This document shows positions 26,499 through 35,080 of a stretch of DNA of 64,000 nucleotides, piece after piece (within the stretch, counting starts at the first letter, position 1; every line of letters starts with the position of its first letter). The notes below the pieces were generated by a model, which searched no databases, was not told the DNA's origin, and saw only the letters and a list, made by a program, of their open reading frames with translations. The DNA is from Cedecea davisae DSM 4568 (GTDB lineage: Bacteria; Pseudomonadota; Gammaproteobacteria; Enterobacterales; Enterobacteriaceae), in contig NZ_KE161030.1 of NCBI RefSeq assembly GCF_000412335.2, positions 2,766,526 through 2,830,525 on the forward strand, read 5' to 3'. The position numbers and the translations under genes were made by a program.

Positions 26499-27117
26499 TG
26501 GCCGCCGCCAGTTTTTCTTTTACTACTGCCTCAAGCGTTTCCCACGGCACCGCGCCGGGGATCATCTCATCGCCAATAATGGTGGCGGGCGTTCCCTGAA
26601 CCCCAACAATCCGGGCCAGTTGGAGGTTAGTACTCAGCGTTTCCATGCTTTTTTCATCCGGCGTAACCGGCGTTGCGCCGCTCTTCTCAACCGCAGCGGC
26701 GATGCTTGCGGCATCGTGGTAGCCTTTTTTCTGCATCAGTTTTTCATGCAGAGCCAGGAACTGGTCAGGATGCTGCCGCCAGGTGGTCAACACGGTACGC
26801 GCGGAGAGCACCGAACTTTCTCCTTTAAACGGCAGCGGTTTCACAATCACCGCAACCTGCGGATACTTCTGGACGATTTTTTCCAGCATCGGGTCCAGCT
26901 GCTTGCAGTAAGGACAGTTGTAATCGGTGAAGTTGACCAGGGTTAAAACCGGCTTTTTCGCCCCAAAGCTCGGGCTGGCCGGATCGTTAAACAGCGCCTG
27001 CTCAATCAGCACCTCCAGCTGTTTTTGCTGCTCGGCGGAAAACGGCGCGGCCGGCTCTTTAGCGGCCATAGTCAGCCCGGAGAACAGCGCGAAAAACAGA
27101 ATGAAGAGATATTTCAT
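26488..27117 (-). CDS. scsC: ScsC, periplasmic DsbA/DsbG-like thiol oxidoreductase
   Basis: 209 residues with a signal peptide (MKYLFILFFALFSGLTMAA). The active site CPYC lies in FTDYNCPYCKQLDPML, and the cis-Pro loop is GVQGTPATIIGD. The family length is about 207. ScsC proteins are kept reduced by ScsB and isomerise or protect thiols in the periplasm, notably under copper stress. Overlaps scsB by 4 bases. Confidence 0.93.
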   Translation of the reverse strand: MKYLFILFFALFSGLTMAAKEPAAPFSAEQQKQLEVLIEQALFNDPASPSFGAKKPVLTLVNFTDYNCPYCKQLDPMLEKIVQKYPQVAVIVKPLPFKGESSVLSARTVLTTWRQHPDQFLALHEKLMQKKGYHDAASIAAAVEKSGATPVTPDEKSMETLSTNLQLARIVGVQGTPATIIGDEMIPGAVPWETLEAVVKEKLAAANGQ

Positions 27118-29000
27118 GGTTTAGATCCTTTGGCATCGTCCAGGGTGCTCAGCACCGAATCGCGAGACAGCAGCGTCGGCAGCACTTTGCCTTCCGGCAG
27201 CCCCGGGCCATAAATTTGGTTGAAAGGCACGGCAACCTGGCCGCGGCTTCTTAAGAAATCGGTAATTTTCGGGGAAGGCAGCGTCCAGTCGCCGCGCAGG
27301 GCAACCACGTCCGGGGCCTGCAATGCGGCCTGCACATCTTCTTTATTCAGCACGTTGTATTTATTGGCCTTGCAGGTGATACACCAGTCGGCCGTGACGT
27401 CGATAAATACCCGCTTGTGTTGGGCAAGCGCGTCCTGAATAGCCTGCTCGCTGAGCGGCTGCCAGGCGATGTTCTCCTGCGCAGGCTTGCCGGAGGAAAT
27501 GCCAAAATGCACCAGCAGCAGGCTCGCCAGCCAGATAGCGGAGCCGAGCATCAGCAGGCCGAGGATCCGGCGCAGCCAGTTCATCCATTTGCCCGGACGA
27601 GGCAAGCGCATGGCAAGCCCGGGGCGCAGAGCTATCAGTAGCCACGGCAGGCTCATACCCAGCCCTAAGGCCAGGAACAGCCCCCACAGCACCGGATAAG
27701 AAGCGGTCAGCGCCACGGCAACTGCCGTCCCCAGGAACGGAGCGCTGCAAGGCGTAGCGAGCAGCGTGGCAAATGCGCCCTGCCAGAAATGCCCCGCCAT
27801 GCCGCTGCCGCCCTGCGTTGCCAGGCGGGTGTTCATATTCGAAGAAAGACGGAACTCAAACAGGCCAAACAGACTGGCGCTGAACACCAGCATCACTACC
27901 GCCATAAACCCGATGAACCACGGGTTCTGGAACTGAATACCCCAGCCCAATGCCTGATTCGTCAGGCGCAGGACCGTCATCAGCAGCGCCAGCACCATAA
28001 AGGAGGCGAGAATACCCGCCACGGAGGCAAGAAACTGGCGGCGAACCAGGCCGCGGTCTTTTTCCTGCACCAGCAGGATCGAGCCGAGCTTCATGCCCAG
28101 CACCGGCAGCACGCAGGGCATGAGGTTAAGGATAAGCCCGCCGACCAGCGCCATCAGCACGACCTGCCAAAGCGGAATGCCGCTGTTGCCTCCTGCGCCA
28201 GCAGAAGCGGAGCCGATAGTCAGCGTACTTTGCTGGGCAATACCGCCGTCTTCCAGCACCAGGGTAAGCGCTTTACCCCGCAGGTCCGGCGTGCCTTCGC
28301 CCCAGCTGTCGCTAACCGGCACCGTCGCCTGAAGGCTATCGCCTTCGATACGGAACTGCGGTTTGCCGAGGTCCGCGTCTTCCGGCGGGTCGAGATAAAG
28401 ACCGGGCTTATTCCAGCCCCCCGCACGCACGGCATCCACTACCAGCTCGCCCTGGCGATAGCCCACTTTCAGAGAGTCCGTCAGCCCGCTGGCAACCGGC
28501 ACCTGCCCCATTGCCTGGGCGAAGTCATGGTCAAACTGAGCGTCCTGATGCGTAGGCGTTACGCTGAAGTGATAATCGGTCAGCAGGCAGACGTTGCTAC
28601 AGGTGGATAGCGTCAGCACGCCGCTTATAGCCTCCGGCGCGGTGCCTTTGATAACCATCGGGAGGGTGACCTGGTTGTGGTAGCCCTGGGTCGTTATCCC
28701 GGCAACATCAAAGCGCGCCGGCGTTGGCCAGAACCACTCCACCTTTGGCATTTCTCCCTGCCAGGCAATAGACGGCGCAACGCCGCCCTCGCCCGGCGAG
28801 CGCCAGTAGGTTTTCCAGCCTTTCTCCAGCTTCACGTCCAGCAGCAGGCGAGTTTCGTTATTAGGTGCGGTATCCGCGCGCAGCCTGACGCTGGCGTGAT
28901 CGTTGTCCGGCGAAGTCAGCCAGCCGGTTTCCGCCGCCCAGGATACGGGCAGCCAAAGCAATAGCAAGCTGAGCAGCGCCAGCCTGAAGCGAGTAAACAT
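27114..29000 (-). CDS. scsB: ScsB, DsbD-like transmembrane thiol reductase
   Basis: 628 residues: signal peptide (1-22), a long N-terminal periplasmic domain of beta type, about eight membrane helices (280-500) with the electron-relay Cys pair in NLMPCVLPVLGMK and ATPCSAPFLGTAV, and a C-terminal thioredoxin-like domain with ADWCITCKANK (near 540). It moves electrons from cytoplasmic thioredoxin to ScsC and ScsD. It is larger than DsbD at the N-terminus, as is usual for ScsB. Confidence 0.93.
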   Translation of the reverse strand: MFTRFRLALLSLLLLWLPVSWAAETGWLTSPDNDHASVRLRADTAPNNETRLLLDVKLEKGWKTYWRSPGEGGVAPSIAWQGEMPKVEWFWPTPARFDVAGITTQGYHNQVTLPMVIKGTAPEAISGVLTLSTCSNVCLLTDYHFSVTPTHQDAQFDHDFAQAMGQVPVASGLTDSLKVGYRQGELVVDAVRAGGWNKPGLYLDPPEDADLGKPQFRIEGDSLQATVPVSDSWGEGTPDLRGKALTLVLEDGGIAQQSTLTIGSASAGAGGNSGIPLWQVVLMALVGGLILNLMPCVLPVLGMKLGSILLVQEKDRGLVRRQFLASVAGILASFMVLALLMTVLRLTNQALGWGIQFQNPWFIGFMAVVMLVFSASLFGLFEFRLSSNMNTRLATQGGSGMAGHFWQGAFATLLATPCSAPFLGTAVAVALTASYPVLWGLFLALGLGMSLPWLLIALRPGLAMRLPRPGKWMNWLRRILGLLMLGSAIWLASLLLVHFGISSGKPAQENIAWQPLSEQAIQDALAQHKRVFIDVTADWCITCKANKYNVLNKEDVQAALQAPDVVALRGDWTLPSPKITDFLRSRGQVAVPFNQIYGPGLPEGKVLPTLLSRDSVLSTLDDAKGSKP

Positions 29001-29048
29001 GTTTTTTCTCCGTAAATGATTAACTAACTGTCGGTAACAGCCGGTTTT

Positions 29049-29414
29049 TCATTCACGGAATACGCAGAAGCGTAGATGCACCCTGAGGGTGGGAGATGAA
29101 GTGGCTCTGGGGGTCAAGAACGGCATGCGCGTGGAGCGCACCGGTGCCAGCAGAGAAAGCAGCAGGCAAAGCGCAAGCAGCGCGCCTTCAAACAGTACCG
29201 GCGGCACGCTCAGCAACGACTTGGCGCTGAGTTCACAAGGGGTCACCGGGGCGGCGTCTTCAGCCTGCGGGTTATCCTGCTGGGCAACCAGGGTAGTAGC
29301 GGCGGCTTCCATTTGCAGCGCGTGCATACCCGCCATGCGCTGCGCGGTACACACCAGTACCACTACACATGCCAGGCAGAGAAACCAAATCCCTATACGC
29401 TGCTGTTTGACCAT
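29049..29414 (-). CDS. scsA: ScsA, small copper-sensitivity suppressor membrane protein
   Basis: 121 residues with an N-terminal membrane segment (11-27) and a second near 75-92. A conserved TPCELSAKSLLS sits between them and the basic tail ends FCVFRE. Length and position as first gene of scsABCD fit ScsA, which confers peroxide and copper tolerance by an unclear route. 48 bases separate it from scsB. Confidence 0.85.
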   Translation of the reverse strand: MVKQQRIGIWFLCLACVVVLVCTAQRMAGMHALQMEAAATTLVAQQDNPQAEDAAPVTPCELSAKSLLSVPPVLFEGALLALCLLLSLLAPVRSTRMPFLTPRATSSPTLRVHLRFCVFRE

Positions 29415-29558
29415 TACGCCCTCACTGTTTAACCCGGCTTATCTTAACCGCTGGCGAAATATTGGCAATCTTTGCCCTGTAAAGTTATGTCTGAGCGCGA
29501 TTTATCGCCCGGTTTGCTTGTTTTATCGGCAAACGATTCAAAAGGCGCATTGCAGGCT

Positions 29559-29587
29559 TTGACAAGCCTGACCTGCCTCGCTAATAT
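29559..29587 (+). promoter_or_regulatory. tRNA-Asn promoter (second copy)
   Basis: TTGACA, exactly 17 nt, TAATAT, then a GC-rich discriminator TCGCCCCG; a near-consensus stable-RNA promoter 19 bases before the tRNA. Confidence 0.88.
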
Positions 29588-29605
29588 TCGCCCCGTTCAC
29601 ACGAT

Positions 29606-29681
29606 TCCTCTGTAGTTCAGTCGGTAGAACGGCGGACTGTTAATCCGTATGTCACTGGTTCGAGTCCAGTCAGAGGAGCCA
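29606..29681 (+). tRNA. tRNA-Asn (GTT), second copy; ICE insertion site
   Basis: A 76 nt gene, base-identical to the copy at 15,308, with encoded CCA. It lies by nac as asnV does in E. coli. The integrase gene of the ICE begins 161 bases after it, and no terminator follows, since the element took over its downstream DNA while keeping the tRNA intact. Confidence 0.96.
29666..29681 (+). other. Probable attL core of the ICE at the tRNA-Asn 3' end
   Basis: CCAGTCAGAGGAGCCA is the conserved attachment core used by asn-tRNA elements such as the high-pathogenicity island (the usual 17th base A is T here). The core occurs elsewhere in the window only in the intact first tRNA-Asn (15368-15383), so attR should lie beyond 64,000. 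Confidence 0.65.
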
Positions 29682-29842
29682 TATCTTAGTTCTCATGCAT
29701 GTTTGCGAATCTTTATGTGTTTTAGATTCAATAATTTGGCGTGAAAACTCTTCCCGATGCATTTTCAGTTATCCCTCCGCATCGGGAAACATTGGTGGTC
29801 TGATCTGGGGTCATTTCAGTTCGATTATGGAGTGACCACCCT

Positions 29843-31114
29843 ATGTCTCTCAACGACACGAAAATCCGCAGTCTCAAATCTTCAGATAAACCTTTTAAAG
29901 TCTCCGATTCTCACGGTTTGTACCTCTTAATCAATCCCAGCGGTTCACGTCTTTGGTATCTCAAATACCGTCTTAATGGTAAAGAATCCCGGCTTGCTTT
30001 AGGCCCCTATCCTATCGTCTCATTAGCTCAGGCACGCCAGCAGCAGGAAGAGATCCGTAAACAACTTACACAAAATATCAATCCTGCCCGGCAACGCATG
30101 GTTGATAAAACACGGCTCTTACCGGAACAATCCTTTAAGGCAATAGCCCTGGCCTGGCACAAGAACAACCGAAGCTGGTCAGAAAATCATGCAACACGCC
30201 TGCTCGCCAGTATGAATAACCACATCTTCCCGATAATTGGGCACCTGCCGGTTACAGAACTAAAAAGCCATCATCTTATTCATTTATTGAAGGATATTGA
30301 GAAGAAAGGTTTGCTGGAAGTTGCGTCACGAACCCGACAGCAGCTGTGCAGCATTATTCGCTATGCCGTACACCAGGAACTGATTGATAATAATCCGGCA
30401 GCAAATCTAAGAGGAGTAACAACGCCTCCCGTCCAACGACACTACCCTGCCCTTCCGCTGGAACGTTTGCCTGAACTTCTGAAGCATATTGGTGGCTATC
30501 GGCAAGGGAGAGTGTTAACCCGGCTGGCACTGTCGCTTACCCTGCATCTTTTTATTCGCTCCAGCGAGTTAAGATTCGCACGCTGGACTGAATTTGATTT
30601 CAGGCACAACATCTGGACAATCCCTGCCACACGTCAAACCATCCCTGGCGTCCGTTATTCAGGACGAGGCACAAAAATGCGTACAACGCATATTGTACCG
30701 TTATCCCAACAAGCTATTGATATTCTAAAACAGATAATGAAAATCTCTGGTCATCTGGAACTGGTATTTCCCGGCGACCATAATTCGCTCAAGCCAATGT
30801 GTGAGAACGCTGTCAACAAGGCGCTAAGGTTGATGGGTTTCGATACGAAAAATGAAATCTGCGGTCATGGTTTCCGGGCAATGGCCTGTAGTGCGCTAAT
30901 GGAGTCCGGCCTGTGGCCTCAGAATGTTGTCGAGTGTCAGATGAGCCACCAGGAACGCAACAGTGTACGCGCAGCTTATACCCATAAGGCAGAGTACCTG
31001 GATGCCCGGAGAAACATGATGCAATGGTGGTCAGATTATCTGGATATAAACCAGGAAGAATATATTGCACCTTATATTTATGCACATTCCTATGAAAACA
31101 TTAGAACAACCTGA
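29843..31114 (+). CDS. int: P4-type tyrosine integrase, HPI/ICEKp-like
   Basis: 423 residues. An N-terminal arm-binding DUF4102 domain (MSLNDTKIRSLKSSDKPFKVSDSHGLYLL), a core-binding domain, and a catalytic domain with Arg in SSELRFARW, HGFRAMACSAL (HxxR), SHQERN, and the nucleophile Tyr in YTHKAEYLDARR. It closely resembles, from memory, the integrases of the Yersinia HPI and ICEKp, which use asn tRNA. GGAG precedes the ATG by about 10 nt. It inserts and, with an excisionase, removes the element. Confidence 0.95.
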   Translation: MSLNDTKIRSLKSSDKPFKVSDSHGLYLLINPSGSRLWYLKYRLNGKESRLALGPYPIVSLAQARQQQEEIRKQLTQNINPARQRMVDKTRLLPEQSFKAIALAWHKNNRSWSENHATRLLASMNNHIFPIIGHLPVTELKSHHLIHLLKDIEKKGLLEVASRTRQQLCSIIRYAVHQELIDNNPAANLRGVTTPPVQRHYPALPLERLPELLKHIGGYRQGRVLTRLALSLTLHLFIRSSELRFARWTEFDFRHNIWTIPATRQTIPGVRYSGRGTKMRTTHIVPLSQQAIDILKQIMKISGHLELVFPGDHNSLKPMCENAVNKALRLMGFDTKNEICGHGFRAMACSALMESGLWPQNVVECQMSHQERNSVRAAYTHKAEYLDARRNMMQWWSDYLDINQEEYIAPYIYAHSYENIRTT

Positions 31115-31130
31115 TCGTTAACAATGTGAA

Positions 31131-31160
31131 AAGAACAGTTCCTTTATCGGGGCTGTTCTT
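31131..31160 (+). terminator. Weak terminator after the integrase
   Basis: AAGAACAG/CTGTTCTT stem of 8 bp 17 bases past the integrase stop, between it and a convergent repressor gene. No U-tract. Confidence 0.45.
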
Positions 31161-31183
31161 GAGCATATAGAAAATATATCGCG

Positions 31184-31471
31184 CTATTGTGGGATAATCA
31201 TTAATGCTGAATTAGGGTTATTCTTCTTGTAACGATGGTACTGTAAAATGAGCGTGGCAAGATCTTCATCCACCGCATAAAAATAAGCTTCCGGTACATC
31301 CAATACCTCAGCAAATCGGCAAACTAATCCAAAATCTGGCGAGCTGATCTCTCTTTCATACTGACTTACGCGGGAACTGGCCGTTTCTTCATCTATTCCA
31401 GCGAGGCAACCGAGTTCAACCTGCTTTAGCCCCGCGTTCACCCGCGCTAGTCTTAATCGTTTACCAATCAC
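31184..31471 (-). CDS. XRE-family repressor, paralogue A
   Basis: 95 residues if started at the GTG at 31471 (GCAGG 7 nt upstream), which makes it equal in length to its neighbour; an ATG at 31498 is the alternative. Contains the Cro/CI-type helix-turn-helix (LRLARVNAGLKQVELGCLAGID...SRVSQYERE) followed by FAEVLDVPEAYFYAVDEDLATLILQYHR. It shares most residues with the gene at 31675. Probably an element repressor that senses host state or competes with its twin for operators. Confidence 0.85.
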   Translation of the reverse strand: MIGKRLRLARVNAGLKQVELGCLAGIDEETASSRVSQYEREISSPDFGLVCRFAEVLDVPEAYFYAVDEDLATLILQYHRYKKNNPNSALMIIPQ

Positions 31472-31674
31472 ACTAACACCTGCTTCCCTGATTAACATAC
31501 AGCGATTATCACGGTTCAAGGCACGTCTATCTTGAATTGATTCTCTTCTGAATAAAGCAAAAATTTATTTTGGTGTATTTTTAGCTCAAAATTGAAGAAA
31601 AAATTTACTAATGACAGAGATAATCAAATTTGAACAAAAAACAGTCAAAAAAGTAACCCCGGAGAATACCTGCT

Positions 31675-31962
31675 TCAGTGAGGAGTAATAAGAATAGTGG
31701 ACTGTGGATTGGCTTTTCTGAAGCGATGATACTGTATAATCAAGGCTGCAAGATCGTCATCTACTGCATAGAAATAAGCTTCCGGGACATCCAATACCTT
31801 TGCAAACTCACACACCAACCTAAAATCTGGCGCACTCACCTCTCTTTCATATTGGCTCACACGAGAACTTGCAGTTTCCTCATCCAGTCCAGCGAGACAT
31901 CCGAGCTCTGCTTGCTTTAAGCCTTTGTTCACACGAGATAATTTTAATCTTTTACCAATCAT
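31675..31962 (-). CDS. XRE-family repressor, paralogue B
   Basis: 95 residues from the ATG at 31962; a GTG at 31974 is possible. The same two-part layout as paralogue A: helix-turn-helix (KLSRVNKGLKQAELGCLAGLD...SRVSQYERE) and a C-terminal tail ending in QYHRFRKANPQSTILITPH. The two are a tandem duplication that has diverged mainly at the third position and in the C-tail. A 12 bp inverted repeat at 32054-32088 between this gene and the divergent nlp gene is a likely operator. Confidence 0.85.
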   Translation of the reverse strand: MIGKRLKLSRVNKGLKQAELGCLAGLDEETASSRVSQYEREVSAPDFRLVCEFAKVLDVPEAYFYAVDDDLAALIIQYHRFRKANPQSTILITPH

Positions 31963-32053
31963 TATGTTACTCACGATATCGATCCATATAGACCGATTAT
32001 CTCTCCTCGCGGAAACCCGTTCTTAAATAAATTCTTTCTTTAATGAATTTAAA

Positions 32054-32088
32054 CTTCATTTTTGATTGTTTTTGATTCAAAAATGAAG
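32054..32088. promoter_or_regulatory. Operator-like inverted repeat
   Basis: CTTCATTTTTGA and TCAAAAATGAAG, perfect 12 bp arms 11 bases apart, in the divergent region between an XRE repressor and the Nlp/Ner gene. A similar half-site (TCAAAATTGAAG) occurs near 31585, upstream of the other repressor. Likely binding site for these regulators. Confidence 0.6.
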
Positions 32089-32135
32089 CTATTCTTTACC
32101 AGGGAAAGTAAAAGTCAAATACCAAAGGAGAATGT

Positions 32136-32408
32136 ATGCACATTGAACAGAAAGAGAAACGAGCAGACTGGCACCCCGCCGACATCATTGCAGCGCTCCA
32201 TAAGCGCAAAACCAGCCTTGCCGCCGTATCACGCGCAGCAGGTCTCAGCTCTTCGACACTTGCAAATGCTCTCACGCGCTCATGGCCAAAGGGAGAGCAG
32301 CTTATTGCGGAAGCACTGGAGTTACAGGCCAGCGAAATTTGGCCTAATCGTTATTTTGATTCACAAGGTCAATTAATTTCGCGAAAAATTCGCCATGTAT
32401 GCAATTAA
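32136..32408 (+). CDS. Nlp/Ner-family DNA-binding regulator
   Basis: 90 residues. The block DWHPADIIAALHKRKTSLAAVSRAAGLSSSTLANAL...WPKGEQLIAEAL...IWPNRYFD is the signature of Mu Ner and enteric Nlp/SfsB proteins. It binds DNA as an early repressor or activator. AAAGGAGAATGT precedes the ATG. Divergent from the XRE gene, so together they look like an on/off control for the element. Confidence 0.9.
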   Translation: MHIEQKEKRADWHPADIIAALHKRKTSLAAVSRAAGLSSSTLANALTRSWPKGEQLIAEALELQASEIWPNRYFDSQGQLISRKIRHVCN

Positions 32409-32753
32409 TTGATAAGAGGTTTCTGTTATCCTGTCGTTCAGAAAACCAAAGCAATAACTTTGACTCTCGACTGATTAAGCCTTACAGCATCATCAATTGG
32501 TTCAATATAGTTCATGAACCAATTGATATGCTCGTTTTCTTTTCAAACCTACCCTCTGTACAAAGAAATGTGCCTCAGATTATCTAACCACATTCAGATG
32601 CAATTAAGTTTTTTAAACTATTTTTTTGGTTATATTTAAAAATCACCAATTACTCTCTTTTTTGTATTTTCATTTTATATATAAATTATTCTTCAGATAT
32701 GGATATTTTTATCTTTCACGATGAAGGTGTCGTCCTATAAAAGGAGATGAGCG
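32409..32753. other. AT-rich intergenic region with a 13 bp inverted repeat
   Basis: ATCAATTGGTTCA (32492-32504) and TGAACCAATTGAT (32515-32527) form a perfect 13 bp dyad with a 10-base spacer, either an operator or a transcript-end hairpin. No gene is supported in the region; the rest is very AT-rich. Confidence 0.5.
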
Positions 32754-33668
32754 GTGGCGATTAATGATAAGGTGTCCCTCCCGAAAAATGATGAGCTTAA
32801 CTGGCTAACAATACAAGAAGCACTGGCTATATCAAGTCATCAAAAAAGCAAACAACTGACAGAGGCAGATATCTACCGCCATGTTTTATATGGCGGGATC
32901 AGCCTTTCTATATATTTTCAATCACCCGTACTATTACGCAAAATCCAGATAAAAAACAAAAAGGTGAGGCTCAAATCCATTGACAGTTCGCTCATCAATC
33001 GACTGTGCACACTGGATAAAGATTGTTTTATTTATGAAAAACACTTAGTCCCTGTAACATCAGGAGAATATATACATGCCCTTCAAAGGGTCATTGACAC
33101 AAATCTTTTCGGATATGAGTATGTTCTGATACAGCATCTATTAGCCAATTCACTTGGCATCCCACCCCCGACAACTAAAGGTGGTTATATCAATTACGGC
33201 CTTACAGTTAACCTCTATGGTGATATTTTCCAGGTATTTGAAAACATAAGCTATCAGGAGAGAATAGATCAACAGCTCAAGCGGTTACCTGAAGATATAG
33301 TCTCAGGTATTACAAAAAAAGTCTTAGCCCAAACCACAAAAAAAATCGGCATAAAGGGATATTTTCCTCTGCATAACTTGCCACCGGATGCCTGTTTTGT
33401 TATCAAACATTCAGAGTTCGAAAAACTAATCAATTTACCGTCTACAAACGCTTTTCACCCATCATCTCCGACACGTATATCAACACCATTGGCCCGCCTG
33501 TTCTGGCTTGCTTGCAAAAATAACGAAATAATTAGACCATTGATCAAACAACCCTACAAACTACTGTCCATCTTCGAACAATGGGCACTAATAGAGGGTA
33601 TTACCGATCGATTCAGCGGCGACACGTTAAAAACAGCGCTTGAACGTGGTTCGCCCACATCCATTTAG
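32754..33668 (+). CDS. Conserved-looking ICE protein, function unknown
   Basis: 304 residues from a GTG with AAGGAG 7-8 nt upstream. Soluble, no membrane segment or known motif. The N-terminus LNWLTIQEALAISSHQKSKQLTEADIYRHVLYGGISLSIYF has the look of a regulator or replication-initiation helper that carries a helical DNA-binding segment. It lies between the Nlp/Ner and AlpA genes. I do not recognise the family; a regulatory role is suggested by position only. Confidence 0.75.
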   Translation: MAINDKVSLPKNDELNWLTIQEALAISSHQKSKQLTEADIYRHVLYGGISLSIYFQSPVLLRKIQIKNKKVRLKSIDSSLINRLCTLDKDCFIYEKHLVPVTSGEYIHALQRVIDTNLFGYEYVLIQHLLANSLGIPPPTTKGGYINYGLTVNLYGDIFQVFENISYQERIDQQLKRLPEDIVSGITKKVLAQTTKKIGIKGYFPLHNLPPDACFVIKHSEFEKLINLPSTNAFHPSSPTRISTPLARLFWLACKNNEIIRPLIKQPYKLLSIFEQWALIEGITDRFSGDTLKTALERGSPTSI

Positions 33669-33821
33669 GCGCCTAATTACAATGACATTACATGCTTCAA
33701 TCTAAAAACCCGTATTAAGGATTGTAGTATCCGTAATACGGGCTCTTCAACTTCCACTCCTTTCCTCACTGTGTTTTTTTGTCATCTCCGGGCATATCCC
33801 ATTTCTGTACTGGAGGTATTT

Positions 33822-34016
33822 ATGACATCGCATCAGCTGTTGCGCCTGAAACAAGTAGAAGTAAAAACCGGTCTGAAACGCTCGCAAATATACCTTTACA
33901 TGAATGAAGGATCCTTTCCCTCTTCAATAAAGATTGGGCCAGCCAGCGTTGCCTGGCTGGAATCTGAAATTGACGAATGGATTAACTTCAAATTAGCCAA
34001 CCGCTTAGAACGCTGA
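33822..34016 (+). CDS. AlpA-family excisionase/transcriptional activator
   Basis: 64 residues from the ATG at 33822, preceded by GGAGG. LLRLKQVEVKTGLKRSQIYLYMNEGSFPSSIKIGPASVAWLESEIDEWI is the MerR-like winged helix of AlpA proteins. Such proteins activate the integrase and act as excisionases for P4-type elements. It precedes the DUF2857 gene by 16 bases. The longer frame starting at 33771 has no homology and is not used. Confidence 0.9.
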   Translation: MTSHQLLRLKQVEVKTGLKRSQIYLYMNEGSFPSSIKIGPASVAWLESEIDEWINFKLANRLER

Positions 34017-34032
34017 AGGGGGATAGAACATT

Positions 34033-34617
34033 ATGTTTCCCTCACTGAATTATGCGGTATTAACAAATGCCCTTGCCGCGCTCAAGGAAGGTAATTTTCG
34101 CTATTGTGAAACGTTAGGATTCACATTTGACGAATTAAATACCCTCAATCAGCTATCACTCGACGAACTGTTTATCGTCAGCCGGGCATCAGCGCAGTTT
34201 ATGTCGATTACCGTTTGTCACGACGCTCTAAAACAGATTCTGGCGATGTCCGGCCAGGAGGCGCAACGCCAGCAACAGATTAATCGAGCTATCAGGTTGG
34301 GAGGGTCTATTGCACTCCTGAATCATTTTTTTGGCCTCACCTCGAATGAGGTCTGCACTCGCCGTCGATTGCTGAGCGTCACCATCCCTTATGGCCGCAC
34401 GCCTATCCCGGATGAAACCATTGATGCCGAAATCTGGCTGTCATGGAAAAAAAACCGCTCTGAAAACCTTGATACGCCTGATGCGCTGGAAGCAATGATG
34501 TTGATTACTGAATCATTGTCTTCTCATAAAAAAGGGCCTTCCCTTACCGCCATCTGGAACCGTATCACCCTTTGCGAGAAAGAAGCATTGAAGAGGAGGA
34601 TATCGCATGCCAGATGA
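34033..34617 (+). CDS. DUF2857 integrative-element protein
   Basis: 194 residues. FRYCETLGFTFDELNTLNQLSLDELFIVSRASAQFMSITVCHDALKQIL followed by ...ALLNHFFGLTSNEVCTRRRLLSV matches DUF2857, found almost only in ICEs and pathogenicity islands beside AlpA. Function unknown; a transcriptional role is often assumed. It overlaps the zinc-finger gene by 11 bases. Confidence 0.8.
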   Translation: MFPSLNYAVLTNALAALKEGNFRYCETLGFTFDELNTLNQLSLDELFIVSRASAQFMSITVCHDALKQILAMSGQEAQRQQQINRAIRLGGSIALLNHFFGLTSNEVCTRRRLLSVTIPYGRTPIPDETIDAEIWLSWKKNRSENLDTPDALEAMMLITESLSSHKKGPSLTAIWNRITLCEKEALKRRISHAR

Positions 34618-34816
34618 GATCGATCGCGATCAGGAATTCAATGAACAGCGTCTGAAAGAGATGATTGAACAGAACCGTTTGAAACCAACAACCACACCTT
34701 CATTACATTACTGCCGTTTGTGCGGTGAACCTATTCCTGAGCAGCGACGGCAAACTCTGCCGGGAGTGACAACCTGTACGGAATGCCAAACCATAATTGA
34801 GCGTCGTCAGCGCTGA
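34607..34816 (+). CDS. TraR/DksA-type zinc-finger protein
   Basis: 69 residues. YCRLCGEPIPEQRRQTLPGVTTCTECQ is the four-Cys DksA/TraR zinc finger, preceded by an acidic helix (DEIDRDQEFNEQRLKEMI) for insertion in the RNA polymerase secondary channel. Plasmid TraR mimics DksA plus ppGpp and alters host transcription. It ends the AlpA operon, and a strong terminator follows. Confidence 0.88.
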   Translation: MPDEIDRDQEFNEQRLKEMIEQNRLKPTTTPSLHYCRLCGEPIPEQRRQTLPGVTTCTECQTIIERRQR

Positions 34817-34831
34817 TAGCCGACAGCACTC

Positions 34832-34866
34832 GTGCAGAGAAGTTACCTTCTCTGCACGTTTTTTAT
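34832..34866 (+). terminator. Strong intrinsic terminator after the AlpA operon
   Basis: GTGCAGAGAAG/CTTCTCTGCAC, an 11 bp stem with a TTAC loop and then a run of T's. It separates the regulatory block from the first cargo block. Confidence 0.93.
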
Positions 34867-35080
34867 TACCTGAATAAATACTATGTTTAACTATCAATAG
34901 TGAAATACTGAATGGGAATCCGTCACCATTATTGCTTGTCTGTATTGATTCAGACTTTAGCTGGTATTTTTCCTTTTTAGAACACAACTAGACTTGGCTG
35001 TCTGCAATGAGCGGACATTCAATCGTTCGTGAGGTATTTACAATACTTAACTTAGTTAATGTAGATATGTTTTTAAGTAA

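Noticed and set aside
27789..28610. 273-codon + strand frame inside scsB
   Set aside because: Antisense shadow of a confidently identified gene; the product is low-complexity and rich in His/Gln/Arg.
15308..29681. 15.3-29.7 kb segment bounded by two identical tRNA-Asn genes as a mobile island
   Set aside because: It contains normal enteric genes (cbl, nac, thiamine, scs) and no integrase; repeated tRNA-Asn genes in this region are normal in enterics.
29843..31114. Prophage as source of the integrase
   Set aside because: No capsid, tail, terminase or lysis genes follow; type IV secretion and mob genes show an ICE.
31184..31962. Toxin-antitoxin pair
   Set aside because: The two small proteins are paralogous helix-turn-helix repressors; neither looks like a toxin.
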